Source of the DNA: CAVPMN01 sp963706425 | GTDB lineage: Bacteria; Actinomycetota; Acidimicrobiia; Acidimicrobiales; Acidimicrobilacustridaceae | Length of the DNA stretch: 19,408 nucleotides | Assembly: GCA_963706425.1 (NCBI GenBank) | Contig: CAVPMN010000011.1 | Location: 1 to 19,408 of the forward strand | Direction of reading: 5' to 3' | In this document: positions 7,606-14,529 of the stretch, piece by piece | Numbering within the stretch: the first letter of the stretch is position 1 | How the letters are laid out: every line of letters starts with the position of its first letter | Translations under genes and position numbers: made by a program | The notes under the pieces: model-generated | Seen by the model: only the letters and a program-made list of their open reading frames with translations | What the model was told of the DNA's origin: nothing | Database searches by the model: none

Positions 7606-8916
7606 TCAGCCGTCGGGCGGCGGTGGCGGGGGCTCGGTGGTGGTGGTCGTCGTCGACGAGGGGGGCGGCTCGGCGGTCGTGGTGGTGGTGTCGACCACCT
7701 GCGTGGTGACCGTGGTGGTCGGCGCAGCGGTCGTGACCGTGGTGGACGACGATCCGGACGACCGAACCGTGGTGGAGGTCGACCGGGTCACCGGGCTCGT
7801 CACCCGACGACGGGTCTCGTAGGTGGGAGGCGGCGTGCCGCTGTAGTCGGGCGAGGTGGCCAGGTCGACCGACGACTGCGACGCGTCGCGCTCGGGGTCC
7901 TGCGGGAACTCGTCGTTCAACCACTCGAGCACCTCGAGGGCCGCTTGCTCGCCCAGGCGGGTGAGCCGAGTCGCCCCGCTCTGGTCGAAGCCGTGGCTGC
8001 CGCCCTTGATGACCACGACCGTCGAGTCGAGGCGGGCGGCGCGCAATCGGGTGGCGAACTGCTGCTGATGGTCTTCGATGAGATCCCAGTCGCGGTCGCC
8101 GGTGATGAAGAGGGCCGGCCCGACCGCCTCCGACGCGCTCGCCAACGCGTCGGCCTTGTCCCAGCGAGTGCGCACCGCTTCGTCGCGGCTGTCGTCGGTG
8201 CCGCCGTAGTACTGCGTGGCGTACTGCATCGTGCCGTCGTACGTGTGGTAGAAGGCGATGAGCCCGTTGACCTCGTCGCTGATGTCGGGCCACAGCTCGT
8301 CGCCGCCGAAGTAGTCGTCGTCGGGATGTGTGTAGAGCACCGAGCCGAGGCGGGCGCCGGCCGAGAAGCCCTGCACGACCACACGATCACGGCGGATGCC
8401 GGTGGCGTTCGCCGTGCCCCGCACGTATTGCACCGCCGCTTTCAGGTTCTGCTCGGGCAGCGGGAACACCGGGCTTTCGCCGCCTGGTGAGAACAGGTGG
8501 TACGAGGGCATGAACACCACATAGCCCTCGGCCAGCAACCGTGTGGCCCAGGGTCGCATGCCCGTGCGGGCCCCGCCGATGCCGCTGCCCCCGTGCACCA
8601 GCATCACGGCTACGTCACGCTGGTCGCCCTCGGGTCGGCACAGCTCGCCTTCGTGTTCGTCCTCGGCCGTCGATGGCGTGTAGGTGACCACCTCGCATTC
8701 ACCTGGGGCCACGCCCGGATCGGGCAGGGGATCGGGGCCTTGGTCGTCGTCGTTGGCGACCGTCGGTTCGGGAGGGGCGACAGCCTGCTCGCCCGGTGCC
8801 GCCACATCGGCGGCGCCGCCCGTGCTGCAGGCCGCGAGGAGCATCGCCCCGGCAAGGACGACGGCGAGCAGTGGGGCGGGACGGGGGGAGCGAGACCGGG
8901 ACACGACGGCACCCAT
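7606..8916 (-). CDS. Alpha/beta hydrolase lipoprotein with Thr/Pro-rich C-terminal tail
   Basis: Probable cell-surface esterase or lipase-like hydrolase of 436 residues. The ATG at 8916 opens a signal peptide (PAPLLAVVLAGAMLLAAC) with a good lipobox LLAAC and Cys30. The catalytic domain (about 75-340) shows an oxyanion HGGSG at 108-112, nucleophile Ser185 in GFSAG, probable acid D274 or D276 in ITGDRDWD, and His308 in GGSHGF, the order of dienelactone-hydrolase/acetyl-esterase relatives. From about residue 361 the protein becomes a Thr-, Ser- and Pro-rich tail ending in a Pro run. The gene lies 37 bases after the acyl-CoA synthetase on the same strand. A frameshift in that gene makes the two look fused, but the lipoprotein signal marks a separate start. 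Substrate unknown. Confidence 0.88.
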   Translation of the reverse strand: MGAVVSRSRSPRPAPLLAVVLAGAMLLAACSTGGAADVAAPGEQAVAPPEPTVANDDDQGPDPLPDPGVAPGECEVVTYTPSTAEDEHEGELCRPEGDQRDVAVMLVHGGSGIGGARTGMRPWATRLLAEGYVVFMPSYHLFSPGGESPVFPLPEQNLKAAVQYVRGTANATGIRRDRVVVQGFSAGARLGSVLYTHPDDDYFGGDELWPDISDEVNGLIAFYHTYDGTMQYATQYYGGTDDSRDEAVRTRWDKADALASASEAVGPALFITGDRDWDLIEDHQQQFATRLRAARLDSTVVVIKGGSHGFDQSGATRLTRLGEQAALEVLEWLNDEFPQDPERDASQSSVDLATSPDYSGTPPPTYETRRRVTSPVTRSTSTTVRSSGSSSTTVTTAAPTTTVTTQVVDTTTTTAEPPPSSTTTTTTEPPPPPPDG

Positions 8917-8953
8917 TGTGCCGCGCCAGCGACCGGTCGTCGGGCCGCCCCGG

Positions 8954-10389
8954 TCAGGGCTCCAGCTCGGCAAGGGCGAGCCCTCTCCGGTCGACCTTCT
9001 GCATCGACGTGAGTGGCAGGGCGTCGACCAGCCGGAGCGCCTCGGGAAGCTTGTAGCCCGCCAGCTGCGTGGCGCCGAAGCTGCGCAGCGACTCGAGATC
9101 GGGCGGCTGCTCGGGATCGGCGGGCACCACCACCGCCACGCCGATCTCGCCCAACACGTCGTCGGGCGCGGCACCACGACCACGTCGGCCACCGCCGGAT
9201 GCGAGGCCAGCACCGCTTCGACCTCGACGGGATAGACGTTGTAGCCGCCCCGGATGAACATCTCCTTGCGGCGACCGGCCAGACGGATGAGTCCCCGATC
9301 GTCGATGCGGGCGAGGTCGCCGGTGTGCAGCCAGCCATCGCGCAGGGCCTCGGCCGTGGCGTCGGGGTCGTGCCAGTAGCCACGCATCATGCAGGGCGAT
9401 CGCAGGCAGAGCTCGCCGACCACGTCGGGCCCGACCGGTCGGTCGGCATCGTCTCGGATCTCGACCTCGACGCCCGTCCGAGGGCGGCCGATCGTGTGCA
9501 GCGCCTCGTCGTCATCGGCGTCGAACGCCGTGCCGGTGCCCACGCCGCCGCACTCGGTGGACGAGTAGCGGATCGAGTACGCCGCGCCGATCCGCCGCCG
9601 CGCTTCTTCCACGAGGGCCGGCGGCGAGTGGGCGCCGCCCATGATGATCGTCGACACGGCCGAGAGGTCGTAGCGATCGAAGTCGGGCTGGCGCAGCATG
9701 AGGGCGAGCTGGGGCGCCACACCACCGATGCTGGTCATGCGGTGCTCACTCACCAGCGCCAGCACGTCGGCCGCCCGCCAGCGCTCGAGCAGGTGGGTGG
9801 TGGTGCCGAGGCGGAGATACCACGGGAGCTTCGTCATGAAGCCGATGTGGGCGAACTGCGTCGACGCGACAAGATGACCGCCCCCGCCCCACGCTTCGGG
9901 ATCGTCCCAACTCGGCACGTCGCTGCGTGCGATCGCGGTCAGCTCGCGTTCGCCGAAGACGGCGCCTCGGGGCGTGCCAGTGGTGCCGGAGGTGAACACG
10001 ATCGCCACGACGCGCTCGGGGTCGGGCTCGGGCATCGGGAGGTTGCCCTCGCCCTCGGCCAGCTCGCCGACTCCCTCGTCGATCACGAGCGCGGGGTCGG
10101 CAACCCGCAGCACGGCGGCGCGCTCGGTGGCGGTGAGCCGTGGGTTGACGCCTGCGGTGATCGCACCGACCTTCGTGGTGGCCGCGTAGGCGACCACGTA
10201 GTCGAAGTGCGAGGGCAGCACCAGGGCCACCACGTCGCCCTCACCGATGCCCCTACGGTGCAACCCACGGGCCACGTCGTCGGACCTCGCGTCGAGCGAG
10301 GCGTAGGTCAACGTGTCGCCGTTGGGCGCGACGAGCGCCGGCCGGTCGCCGAAGCGACGGGCTGCTTCTCGGACGATCTCTCGGAGCAC
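8954..10389 (-). CDS. AMP-forming acyl-CoA synthetase, one-base deletion near the 3' end
   Basis: ANL-superfamily enzyme that adenylates a carboxylic acid and transfers it to CoA. Corrected length is 478 residues, slightly short for the family. The phosphate-binding loop TSGTTGTPRG is at about 133-142, YSSTECGG replaces the usual YGxTE, and DGWLHTGDLARIDDRG plus GRRKEMFIRGGYNVYPVEVE mark the hinge. At about 9166-9172 (GCCGCGCCC on the minus strand) one base is missing; restoring it gives APDDVLGEIGVAVVVP and the C-terminal catalytic lysine in TSMQKVDRR, ending at 8954. The start is GTG, six bases after an AAGACT hexamer. It diverges from the flavin oxidoreductase. The neighbourhood suggests it activates an acid for beta-oxidation-like breakdown; the substrate is unknown. 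Confidence 0.9.
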
Positions 10390-10395
10390 GGCCGG

Positions 10396-10401
10396 AGTCT
10401 T
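10396..10401 (-). promoter_or_regulatory. Candidate -10 element for leaderless acyl-CoA synthetase gene
   Basis: AAGACT on the minus strand is followed by six bases and the GTG start at 10389. It lies two bases from the oppositely directed -10 of the oxidoreductase gene, so the two promoters would compete for the same 28-base gap. Confidence 0.35.
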
Positions 10402-10403
10402 AC

Positions 10404-10409
10404 TAGGTT
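10404..10409 (+). promoter_or_regulatory. Candidate -10 element for the FMN/FeS oxidoreductase gene
   Basis: TAGGTT is eight bases before the ATG at 10418, giving a leaderless or nearly leaderless transcript. There is no Shine-Dalgarno sequence in the short gap. Any -35 contacts would fall inside the divergent acyl-CoA synthetase coding sequence. Confidence 0.4.
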
Positions 10410-10417
10410 TGCCGGCG

Positions 10418-12400
10418 ATGGCTCATCCTCTGCTCTTCGAACCGCTGACGATCGGGCCGGTCACGGCCCCGAACCGCATCGTCTTCGGGGCCCACTTCAC
10501 CCGCTTCACCGAGCCCAACCCCACCATCGGCGAGCCCGGGTTCTACGGGGCCCGGCTGGCCCGCTACCTCGGCGAGCGGGCGGCAGGCGGGGCCGGGGTG
10601 GTCATCGCCGGCCAGACCGCCGTGCACCCCACCACCGCCTATCAGATGCCCAACAACGCGGCCGCCTGGCTACCCGAAGCGGTGCCGGGTTTCCGCACCG
10701 TCACCGACGCGGTGCACGAGCACGGTGCGCTGGCGTTCATCCAGCTCTCGCACAACGGCGGGGTGAACGGCGGCGACTGGTCGAAGCTTCCGGTGTGGGC
10801 GCCGTCGGTGATGGCCAACTTCAACGAACCGCCCAAGGCGCTCGAGCAGCACGAGATCGACGAGTTGGTGGCGCACTTCGCCCGCTCGGCACGCCACGCG
10901 GCCGAGGGCGGCTTCGACGGCATCGAGATCCACGGCGCGCACGGCTATCTCATCCACGAGTTCCTGTCGCCCAAGTCGAACCACCGCACCGACCACTACG
11001 GCGGCACACTCGAGAACCGCATGCGTTTCGGCACCGAGGTGCTGCAGGCGGTTCGTGACGCAGTGGGCGGTGGGGTGGCGGTCGGGCTGCGCCTGGTGGG
11101 CAATGAGGAGGAGTGGGACGGATCGGGCATCGACCCGGCCGCCGCCGCCGAGATCGCCGCCGCGTTCGCGGCGACCGGACTGGTCGACTTCCTCAACGTG
11201 AGCGTGGGCACCTCTGGCATCGGCATGGTGCGACCCATGTACGTGCGTCATGCCTTCGCGGCCGAGACCACCGGCCTGATCAAGGCGGCTGTGCCAGATA
11301 CGCCGGTGTTCGCCGTGCACCGGGTGGTCACACCGGCTGAGGCCGAGGCCATCATCGCGGCCGGGCAGGCCGACGCCGTCACCGTGGTGCGGGCGTTGAT
11401 CGCCGATCCCGAATGGCCCCGCAAGGCGGCCGACAGCCGCGACGACGAGATCCGGCTGTGCACCGGCTGCAACCAGGGCTGCTACGGCAACCTCACCAAG
11501 ACCCTGCCGGTCACGTGCGACACCAATCCGGTGGTCGGGCGGGAGGACTCGCTCGGCGGTCCGCTGCCGGTCGTTCACCAACCGAAGCGCGTGGTGGTGG
11601 TGGGCGGCGGGCCCGCCGGGCTCGAGGCCGCCTGGGTGGCCGCAGCGCGGGGTCACGATGTCGTGCTGCTCGAGCGCAGCGAACAACTCGGGGGCAAGGT
11701 GCGCATGGCCCAGGCCCTGCCCTGGCGCGACGAGATGGCGGGCTTCGTCGACTGGCGCATCGGTCAGTGCGAGCGTCAGGGCGTCGACGTCCGCCTCGGC
11801 GTGACGGCCGACGCCTCGACCGTGCTGGCGCTCGACCCCGATGCCGTCATCGTCGCCACGGGCGGCCGGGCGACCAAGACCGGCCACTCGAAGTGGCATC
11901 CCATGCCCATCGTCGGTTCGGAATCCGACTGGGTGGTCGATCACGAGTCGGCCCAACACCGCCTGGCCGAGATCGGTGGCGACGTCGTGGTGGTCGACGC
12001 CGTGGGCTTCATCGACGGCATCGCGCTGGGCGAGGCGTTGGCCGCGAACGGTGCGCGAGTGTCGGTGGTGATGCCGCTCGCCCAGCCGATGCTGGCCGAC
12101 AGCGAGACCATGGTGAAGGCCTTGGGCAAAGCCTGTCGGGCGGGGGTGGCCTGGATGCCCAACACCGTCGCCGGCTTCATCGGCGACCACGAGATCACCG
12201 TGTTCGACACCTACTCACGCGAGTCGCGCACGCTGCCGGCCGACTGGGTGATCATCCGCACGCACGGGCTGCCCGACGACTCGCTCTACGACGAGCTGTC
12301 GGGACAGGTCGCCGACGTGCGCCGGGTGGGCGATGCGGTGGCCGTGCGCTGGGTCGACCGGGCGATCTTCGACGGTCACCTCGCCGGCCGCGCGATCTGA
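10418..12400 (+). CDS. FMN/4Fe-4S/FAD NAD(P)H:flavin oxidoreductase (FadH / 2,4-dienoyl-CoA reductase-like)
   Basis: A 660-residue, three-part enzyme. Residues about 1-340 form an old-yellow-enzyme TIM barrel (LFEPLTIGPVTAPNRIVFGA; IHGAHGYLIHEFLSPKSNHR at about 171-190, with DHYGGTLENR). Cys348, 351, 355 and 367 (C-x2-C-x3-C-x11-C) would hold a 4Fe-4S cluster. RVVVVGGGPAGLEAA (about 391-405) begins an FAD/NAD(P)-binding domain. This layout is shared by 2,4-dienoyl-CoA reductase FadH, trimethylamine dehydrogenase and mycofactocin-associated OYE-like enzymes. Beside an acyl-CoA synthetase, hydratase and dehydrogenase, reduction of an unsaturated CoA-ester is the most likely role, but a demethylase or other flavin reductase cannot be excluded. 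The ATG is chosen from the conserved N-terminus. Confidence 0.9.
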   Translation: MAHPLLFEPLTIGPVTAPNRIVFGAHFTRFTEPNPTIGEPGFYGARLARYLGERAAGGAGVVIAGQTAVHPTTAYQMPNNAAAWLPEAVPGFRTVTDAVHEHGALAFIQLSHNGGVNGGDWSKLPVWAPSVMANFNEPPKALEQHEIDELVAHFARSARHAAEGGFDGIEIHGAHGYLIHEFLSPKSNHRTDHYGGTLENRMRFGTEVLQAVRDAVGGGVAVGLRLVGNEEEWDGSGIDPAAAAEIAAAFAATGLVDFLNVSVGTSGIGMVRPMYVRHAFAAETTGLIKAAVPDTPVFAVHRVVTPAEAEAIIAAGQADAVTVVRALIADPEWPRKAADSRDDEIRLCTGCNQGCYGNLTKTLPVTCDTNPVVGREDSLGGPLPVVHQPKRVVVVGGGPAGLEAAWVAAARGHDVVLLERSEQLGGKVRMAQALPWRDEMAGFVDWRIGQCERQGVDVRLGVTADASTVLALDPDAVIVATGGRATKTGHSKWHPMPIVGSESDWVVDHESAQHRLAEIGGDVVVVDAVGFIDGIALGEALAANGARVSVVMPLAQPMLADSETMVKALGKACRAGVAWMPNTVAGFIGDHEITVFDTYSRESRTLPADWVIIRTHGLPDDSLYDELSGQVADVRRVGDAVAVRWVDRAIFDGHLAGRAI

Positions 12401-12436
12401 TGGGTCAGCGGGCTGACGGGCTGATGGGTCAGCGGG
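12397..12436. repeat. Short direct repeat with hairpins at a convergent gene junction
   Basis: CTGATGGGTCAGCGGG occurs twice (12397-12412 and 12421-12436), 24 bases apart, and each copy carries the stop codon of one of the two converging genes. Between them GTCAG-CGGG-CTGAC (12404-12417) forms a small hairpin. It probably acts as a bidirectional, U-poor terminator. The half-site CTGACGGG at 12413 also resembles the candidate operator at 13308, but it is not a full palindrome. Confidence 0.45.
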
Positions 12437-12806
12437 CGAGGGCGGCGACGCCCGCCGGGTCGAGGTACTCGTTCATGCGGGTGACGAGCCCTTCGGACAC
12501 CGTGGCAACGATGCACGCAGGCATGGCGATCTCGGTGCCGTCGGGCGCGGTGCCACACAGCACGTGCTCCTGCACGAACCCGTCGTCGACGAGCACGCGT
12601 CGGCGCACGTCGTAGCGCCGGTCGGACAGCCGACCGCACAGCCAGCCGACCACCTTCAACGACTGCTCCAGGTCGGACTCGCGGTCGTCGAAGTTGGTCC
12701 ACGCCACGAAGTCGGGTGCGTAGCACGCCCGCAGCGCCTCGAGATCGCCGTCTTCGATCGCAGAGAAAACCCGATTGGCCAGTTGTCGGACCTCGTCGTC
12801 GGTCAT
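12429..12806 (-). CDS. NTF2/SnoaL-like protein
   Basis: A 125-residue cone-shaped NTF2-fold protein (ketosteroid isomerase / SnoaL superfamily). The fold is suggested by the N-terminal helix VRQLANRVFSAIEDGDLEALRACYAPDFVAW (about 6-36) and the following strands DVRRRVLVDDGFVQEHVL and the C-terminal VTRMNEYLDPAGVAAL. The family includes isomerases, cyclases, hydratase-like proteins and non-catalytic binders; the exact role cannot be read from sequence. ATG at 12806 lies 14 bases from the divergent MaoC start, and a CAGGAT hexamer sits six bases upstream. It is embedded among CoA-ester degradation genes, so it may act on a cyclic or steroid-like intermediate, but this is inference from context. 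Confidence 0.82.
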   Translation of the reverse strand: MTDDEVRQLANRVFSAIEDGDLEALRACYAPDFVAWTNFDDRESDLEQSLKVVGWLCGRLSDRRYDVRRRVLVDDGFVQEHVLCGTAPDGTEIAMPACIVATVSEGLVTRMNEYLDPAGVAALAR

Positions 12807-12808
12807 GC

Positions 12809-12818
12809 CATGATCCTG
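12809..12818. promoter_or_regulatory. Overlapping divergent -10 elements for the SnoaL-like and MaoC genes
   Basis: Plus strand CATGAT (12809-12814) lies six bases before the MaoC ATG, and minus strand CAGGAT (complement of 12813-12818) lies six bases before the SnoaL-like ATG. The hexamers share two bases. Predicted transcript starts coincide with both start codons, 15 bases apart. Both are imperfect TANNNT matches that retain A2 and T6. Any -35 contacts would lie inside the opposite gene. Confidence 0.4.
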
Positions 12819-12820
12819 CC

Positions 12821-13279
12821 ATGGCCCAAACGGTGTTCGAGAACCTCGACGAGGTGAAGGCCGGCGTCGGCACTCACCTCGGTCACAGCGACTGGCTCAC
12901 GATCGATCAGGAGCGCATCGACCGCTTCGCCGATGCCACCGGCGACCATCAGTGGATCCACGTCGACCCCGACCGCGCCAAAGACGGTCCGTTCGGCGCC
13001 ACCATCGCCCACGGCTATCTCACGCTGTCGCTGTCGAACTACTTCCTGCCCCAGATCCTCGACGTGCGGGGCGTGTCGATGGGCGTGAACTACGGCATGA
13101 ACAAGGTGCGGTTCCCCGCACCGGTCACGGTCGGCTCTCGGTTGCGTGCGGGCGCCGAGCTGGCGGCGGTGGCGGAGATCGCCGGCGGCGTGCAGACCAC
13201 CGTGGTGATCACCATCGAGATCGAGGGATCCGACAAGCCTGCGTGCGTGATCGAGTCGCTCAGTCGCTACTTGGCCTAG
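12821..13279 (+). CDS. MaoC-like (R)-specific enoyl-CoA hydratase
   Basis: A 152-residue single hot-dog hydratase that would add water to a trans-2-enoyl-CoA to give the (R)-3-hydroxyacyl-CoA. The hydratase-2 motif is intact: FADATGDHQWIHVDP with Asp42 and His47 (D-x4-H), then GPFGATIAHGYLTLSLSNYF (about 58-77). The later segments GVNYGMNKVRFPAPVTVGSRLR and KPACVIESLSRYLA closely recall mycobacterial Rv0130 (HtdZ) as I remember it. The ATG at 12821 gives the family N-terminus; a longer open frame upstream overlaps the divergent gene. It may act with the acyl-CoA dehydrogenase and SDR downstream. Confidence 0.93.
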   Translation: MAQTVFENLDEVKAGVGTHLGHSDWLTIDQERIDRFADATGDHQWIHVDPDRAKDGPFGATIAHGYLTLSLSNYFLPQILDVRGVSMGVNYGMNKVRFPAPVTVGSRLRAGAELAAVAEIAGGVQTTVVITIEIEGSDKPACVIESLSRYLA

Positions 13280-13307
13280 GCCTCTGGCGCCGCCTGCGGG
13301 CTGCGAT

Positions 13308-13322
13308 CTGACGGGTCGTCAG
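13308..13322. promoter_or_regulatory. Palindromic candidate operator CTGACG-N3-CGTCAG upstream of the acyl-CoA dehydrogenase gene
   Basis: CTGACGGGTCGTCAG has two perfect six-base arms around GGT. It ends three bases before the proposed -10 and is centred about 27 bases before the ATG, a place where a bound protein would block RNA polymerase. The same arms with a different centre (ACT) occur in front of the DUF35-thiolase operon at 17947, and no other complete copy was seen in the window. The size suits a dimeric TetR- or GntR-type repressor; no regulator gene is visible nearby. Confidence 0.6.
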
Positions 13323-13325
13323 GTG

Positions 13326-13331
13326 TAGGCT
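13326..13331 (+). promoter_or_regulatory. Candidate -10 element for the acyl-CoA dehydrogenase operon
   Basis: TAGGCT matches TANNNT and lies ten bases before the ATG at 13342, so the leader would be only about three bases. It is directly downstream of the palindromic candidate operator. Confidence 0.45.
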
Positions 13332-13341
13332 GCCCGTCGTC

Positions 13342-14529
13342 ATGGACTTGAGTTTCACGCCCGAGGAAGAAGCGTTCCGCAAGGACGTGCGGGCCTATCT
13401 CGACGACCTGCTCCACGGTGAGTATGCCGAGATCAAAGGCCGCGGCGGGCCGGGCGACGAGCACAGCTGCTTCGACGAGCGCCTGGCGTGGGAACGTCGT
13501 CTCGGCGCCGACGGCTGGACTTGTGTGGGCTGGCCGACCGAGCACGGCGGTCGGGGCCTGCCCCTCAACCAGCAGGTCATCTTCTTCGAGGAGTACGCGC
13601 GCGCCGGTGCACCCGGTCGGGTGGGCCACATCGGCGAAGGTCTCATCGGACCCACGCTCATCCACTTCGGCAGCGCCGAGCAGCAGCAGCGGTTCCTGCC
13701 GAAGATCCGTCTCGGCGAGGAGCTGTGGTGCCAGGGCTACTCCGAGCCCAACGCCGGCTCCGACCTCGCCAACGTGCAGACCCGGGCCGACCTCGACGGC
13801 GACCGATGGATCATCAACGGCCAGAAGGTGTGGACCTCGCTTTCGCAATGGGCCGACTGGTGCTTCGTGCTGGCGCGCACCGATCGCGACGCGCCGAAGC
13901 ACAAGGGCATCTCGTTCCTCTTGGTGCGCATGGACGAGCCCGGCATCGAGATCCGTCCCATCGTGCAGATCACCGGCAGTTCCGAGTTCAGCGAGACGTT
14001 CTTCACCGATACGCCCACGCCGGCCGACCTCGTGGTGGGCGGGGTCAACAACGGCTGGCGGGTGGCCATGGGCCTGCTGGCGTTCGAGCGAGGTGCTTCC
14101 ACCCTCGGCCAGCAGTTCGCGTTCCTGCGTGAGTTCGAGCAGATCCTCGGCCGGGCACGTCGCGACAAGCGTCTCGGCGATCCGATCGTGCGTCAGCGGC
14201 TGTCGTCGATGTGGTCTCGGCTCGAGATCATGCGGTGGAACACGCTGCGCATGCTCACCATGGCCGACCAGCCCGAGCTGAGCGGCCCGTCCTACATCTC
14301 CAAGCTCTATTGGGCCCGGCTGCACCGCGACCTCGGCGAGCTGGCGGTCGACCTGCTCGGCAGCGCGGCCGGCGTCTGCGACGGGCCGGGTTACGAGCTG
14401 TCGGACTCGCAGCGGCTCTTCCTCTACACGCGCGCCGACACCATCTACGGTGGCGCCAACCAGATCCAGCGAAACATCATCGGTGAGCGGGCGCTGGGCC
14501 TGCCGCCCGAGCCCAAGGTGGCCGGTTGA
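13342..14529 (+). CDS. fadE30: Acyl-CoA dehydrogenase, FadE30-like
   Basis: FAD-dependent alpha,beta-dehydrogenase of CoA-esters, 395 residues and of normal length. Family segments are LWCQGYSEPNAGSDLANVQT (about 128-147), INGQKVWTSLSQWADWC (about 158-174) and IYGGANQIQRNIIGERALGLP near the C-terminus. The Glu of the classical YEG motif is Gly here; Glu249 in LAFERG is the likely base, as in several steroid-catabolism dehydrogenases. The GRGGPGDEHSCFDERLAWERRL and EEYARAGAPGRVGHIGEGLIGPTL regions recall mycobacterial FadE30, which acts on the propanoyl side chain of the C/D-ring intermediate. The next gene resembles IpdF, reproducing the mycobacterial neighbour pair. The stop overlaps the SDR start (TGATG). 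The specific name is from memory, not a search. Confidence 0.88.
   Translation: MDLSFTPEEEAFRKDVRAYLDDLLHGEYAEIKGRGGPGDEHSCFDERLAWERRLGADGWTCVGWPTEHGGRGLPLNQQVIFFEEYARAGAPGRVGHIGEGLIGPTLIHFGSAEQQQRFLPKIRLGEELWCQGYSEPNAGSDLANVQTRADLDGDRWIINGQKVWTSLSQWADWCFVLARTDRDAPKHKGISFLLVRMDEPGIEIRPIVQITGSSEFSETFFTDTPTPADLVVGGVNNGWRVAMGLLAFERGASTLGQQFAFLREFEQILGRARRDKRLGDPIVRQRLSSMWSRLEIMRWNTLRMLTMADQPELSGPSYISKLYWARLHRDLGELAVDLLGSAAGVCDGPGYELSDSQRLFLYTRADTIYGGANQIQRNIIGERALGLPPEPKVAG

Noticed and set aside
7610..7790. Repetitive GGTGGT/GTCGTC tract considered as a CRISPR or tandem repeat array.
   Set aside because: The repeats are irregular trinucleotides that encode Thr and Pro codons of the hydrolase tail; there are no spacers.
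7606..10389. A 927-residue open frame joining the acyl-CoA synthetase to the alpha/beta hydrolase.
   Set aside because: The junction is out-of-frame Arg/Ser/Pro-rich sequence, the true synthetase C-terminus is in another frame (8954-9157), and the hydrolase has its own lipoprotein signal peptide. It is a frameshift artefact.
9013..11058. Long open frames opposite real genes, for example plus 9013-11058, plus 17859-19349, minus 1050-2192 and minus 10670-12190.
   Set aside because: They mirror strongly GC3-biased genes on the other strand, have His/Asp/Gly/Arg-rich composition with no family motif, and cross gene boundaries.
14526..14528. TTG at 14526 as the SDR start.
   Set aside because: The adjacent ATG at 14529 overlaps the upstream stop in the TGATG layout also seen at atpD-atpC, and is the more usual codon.
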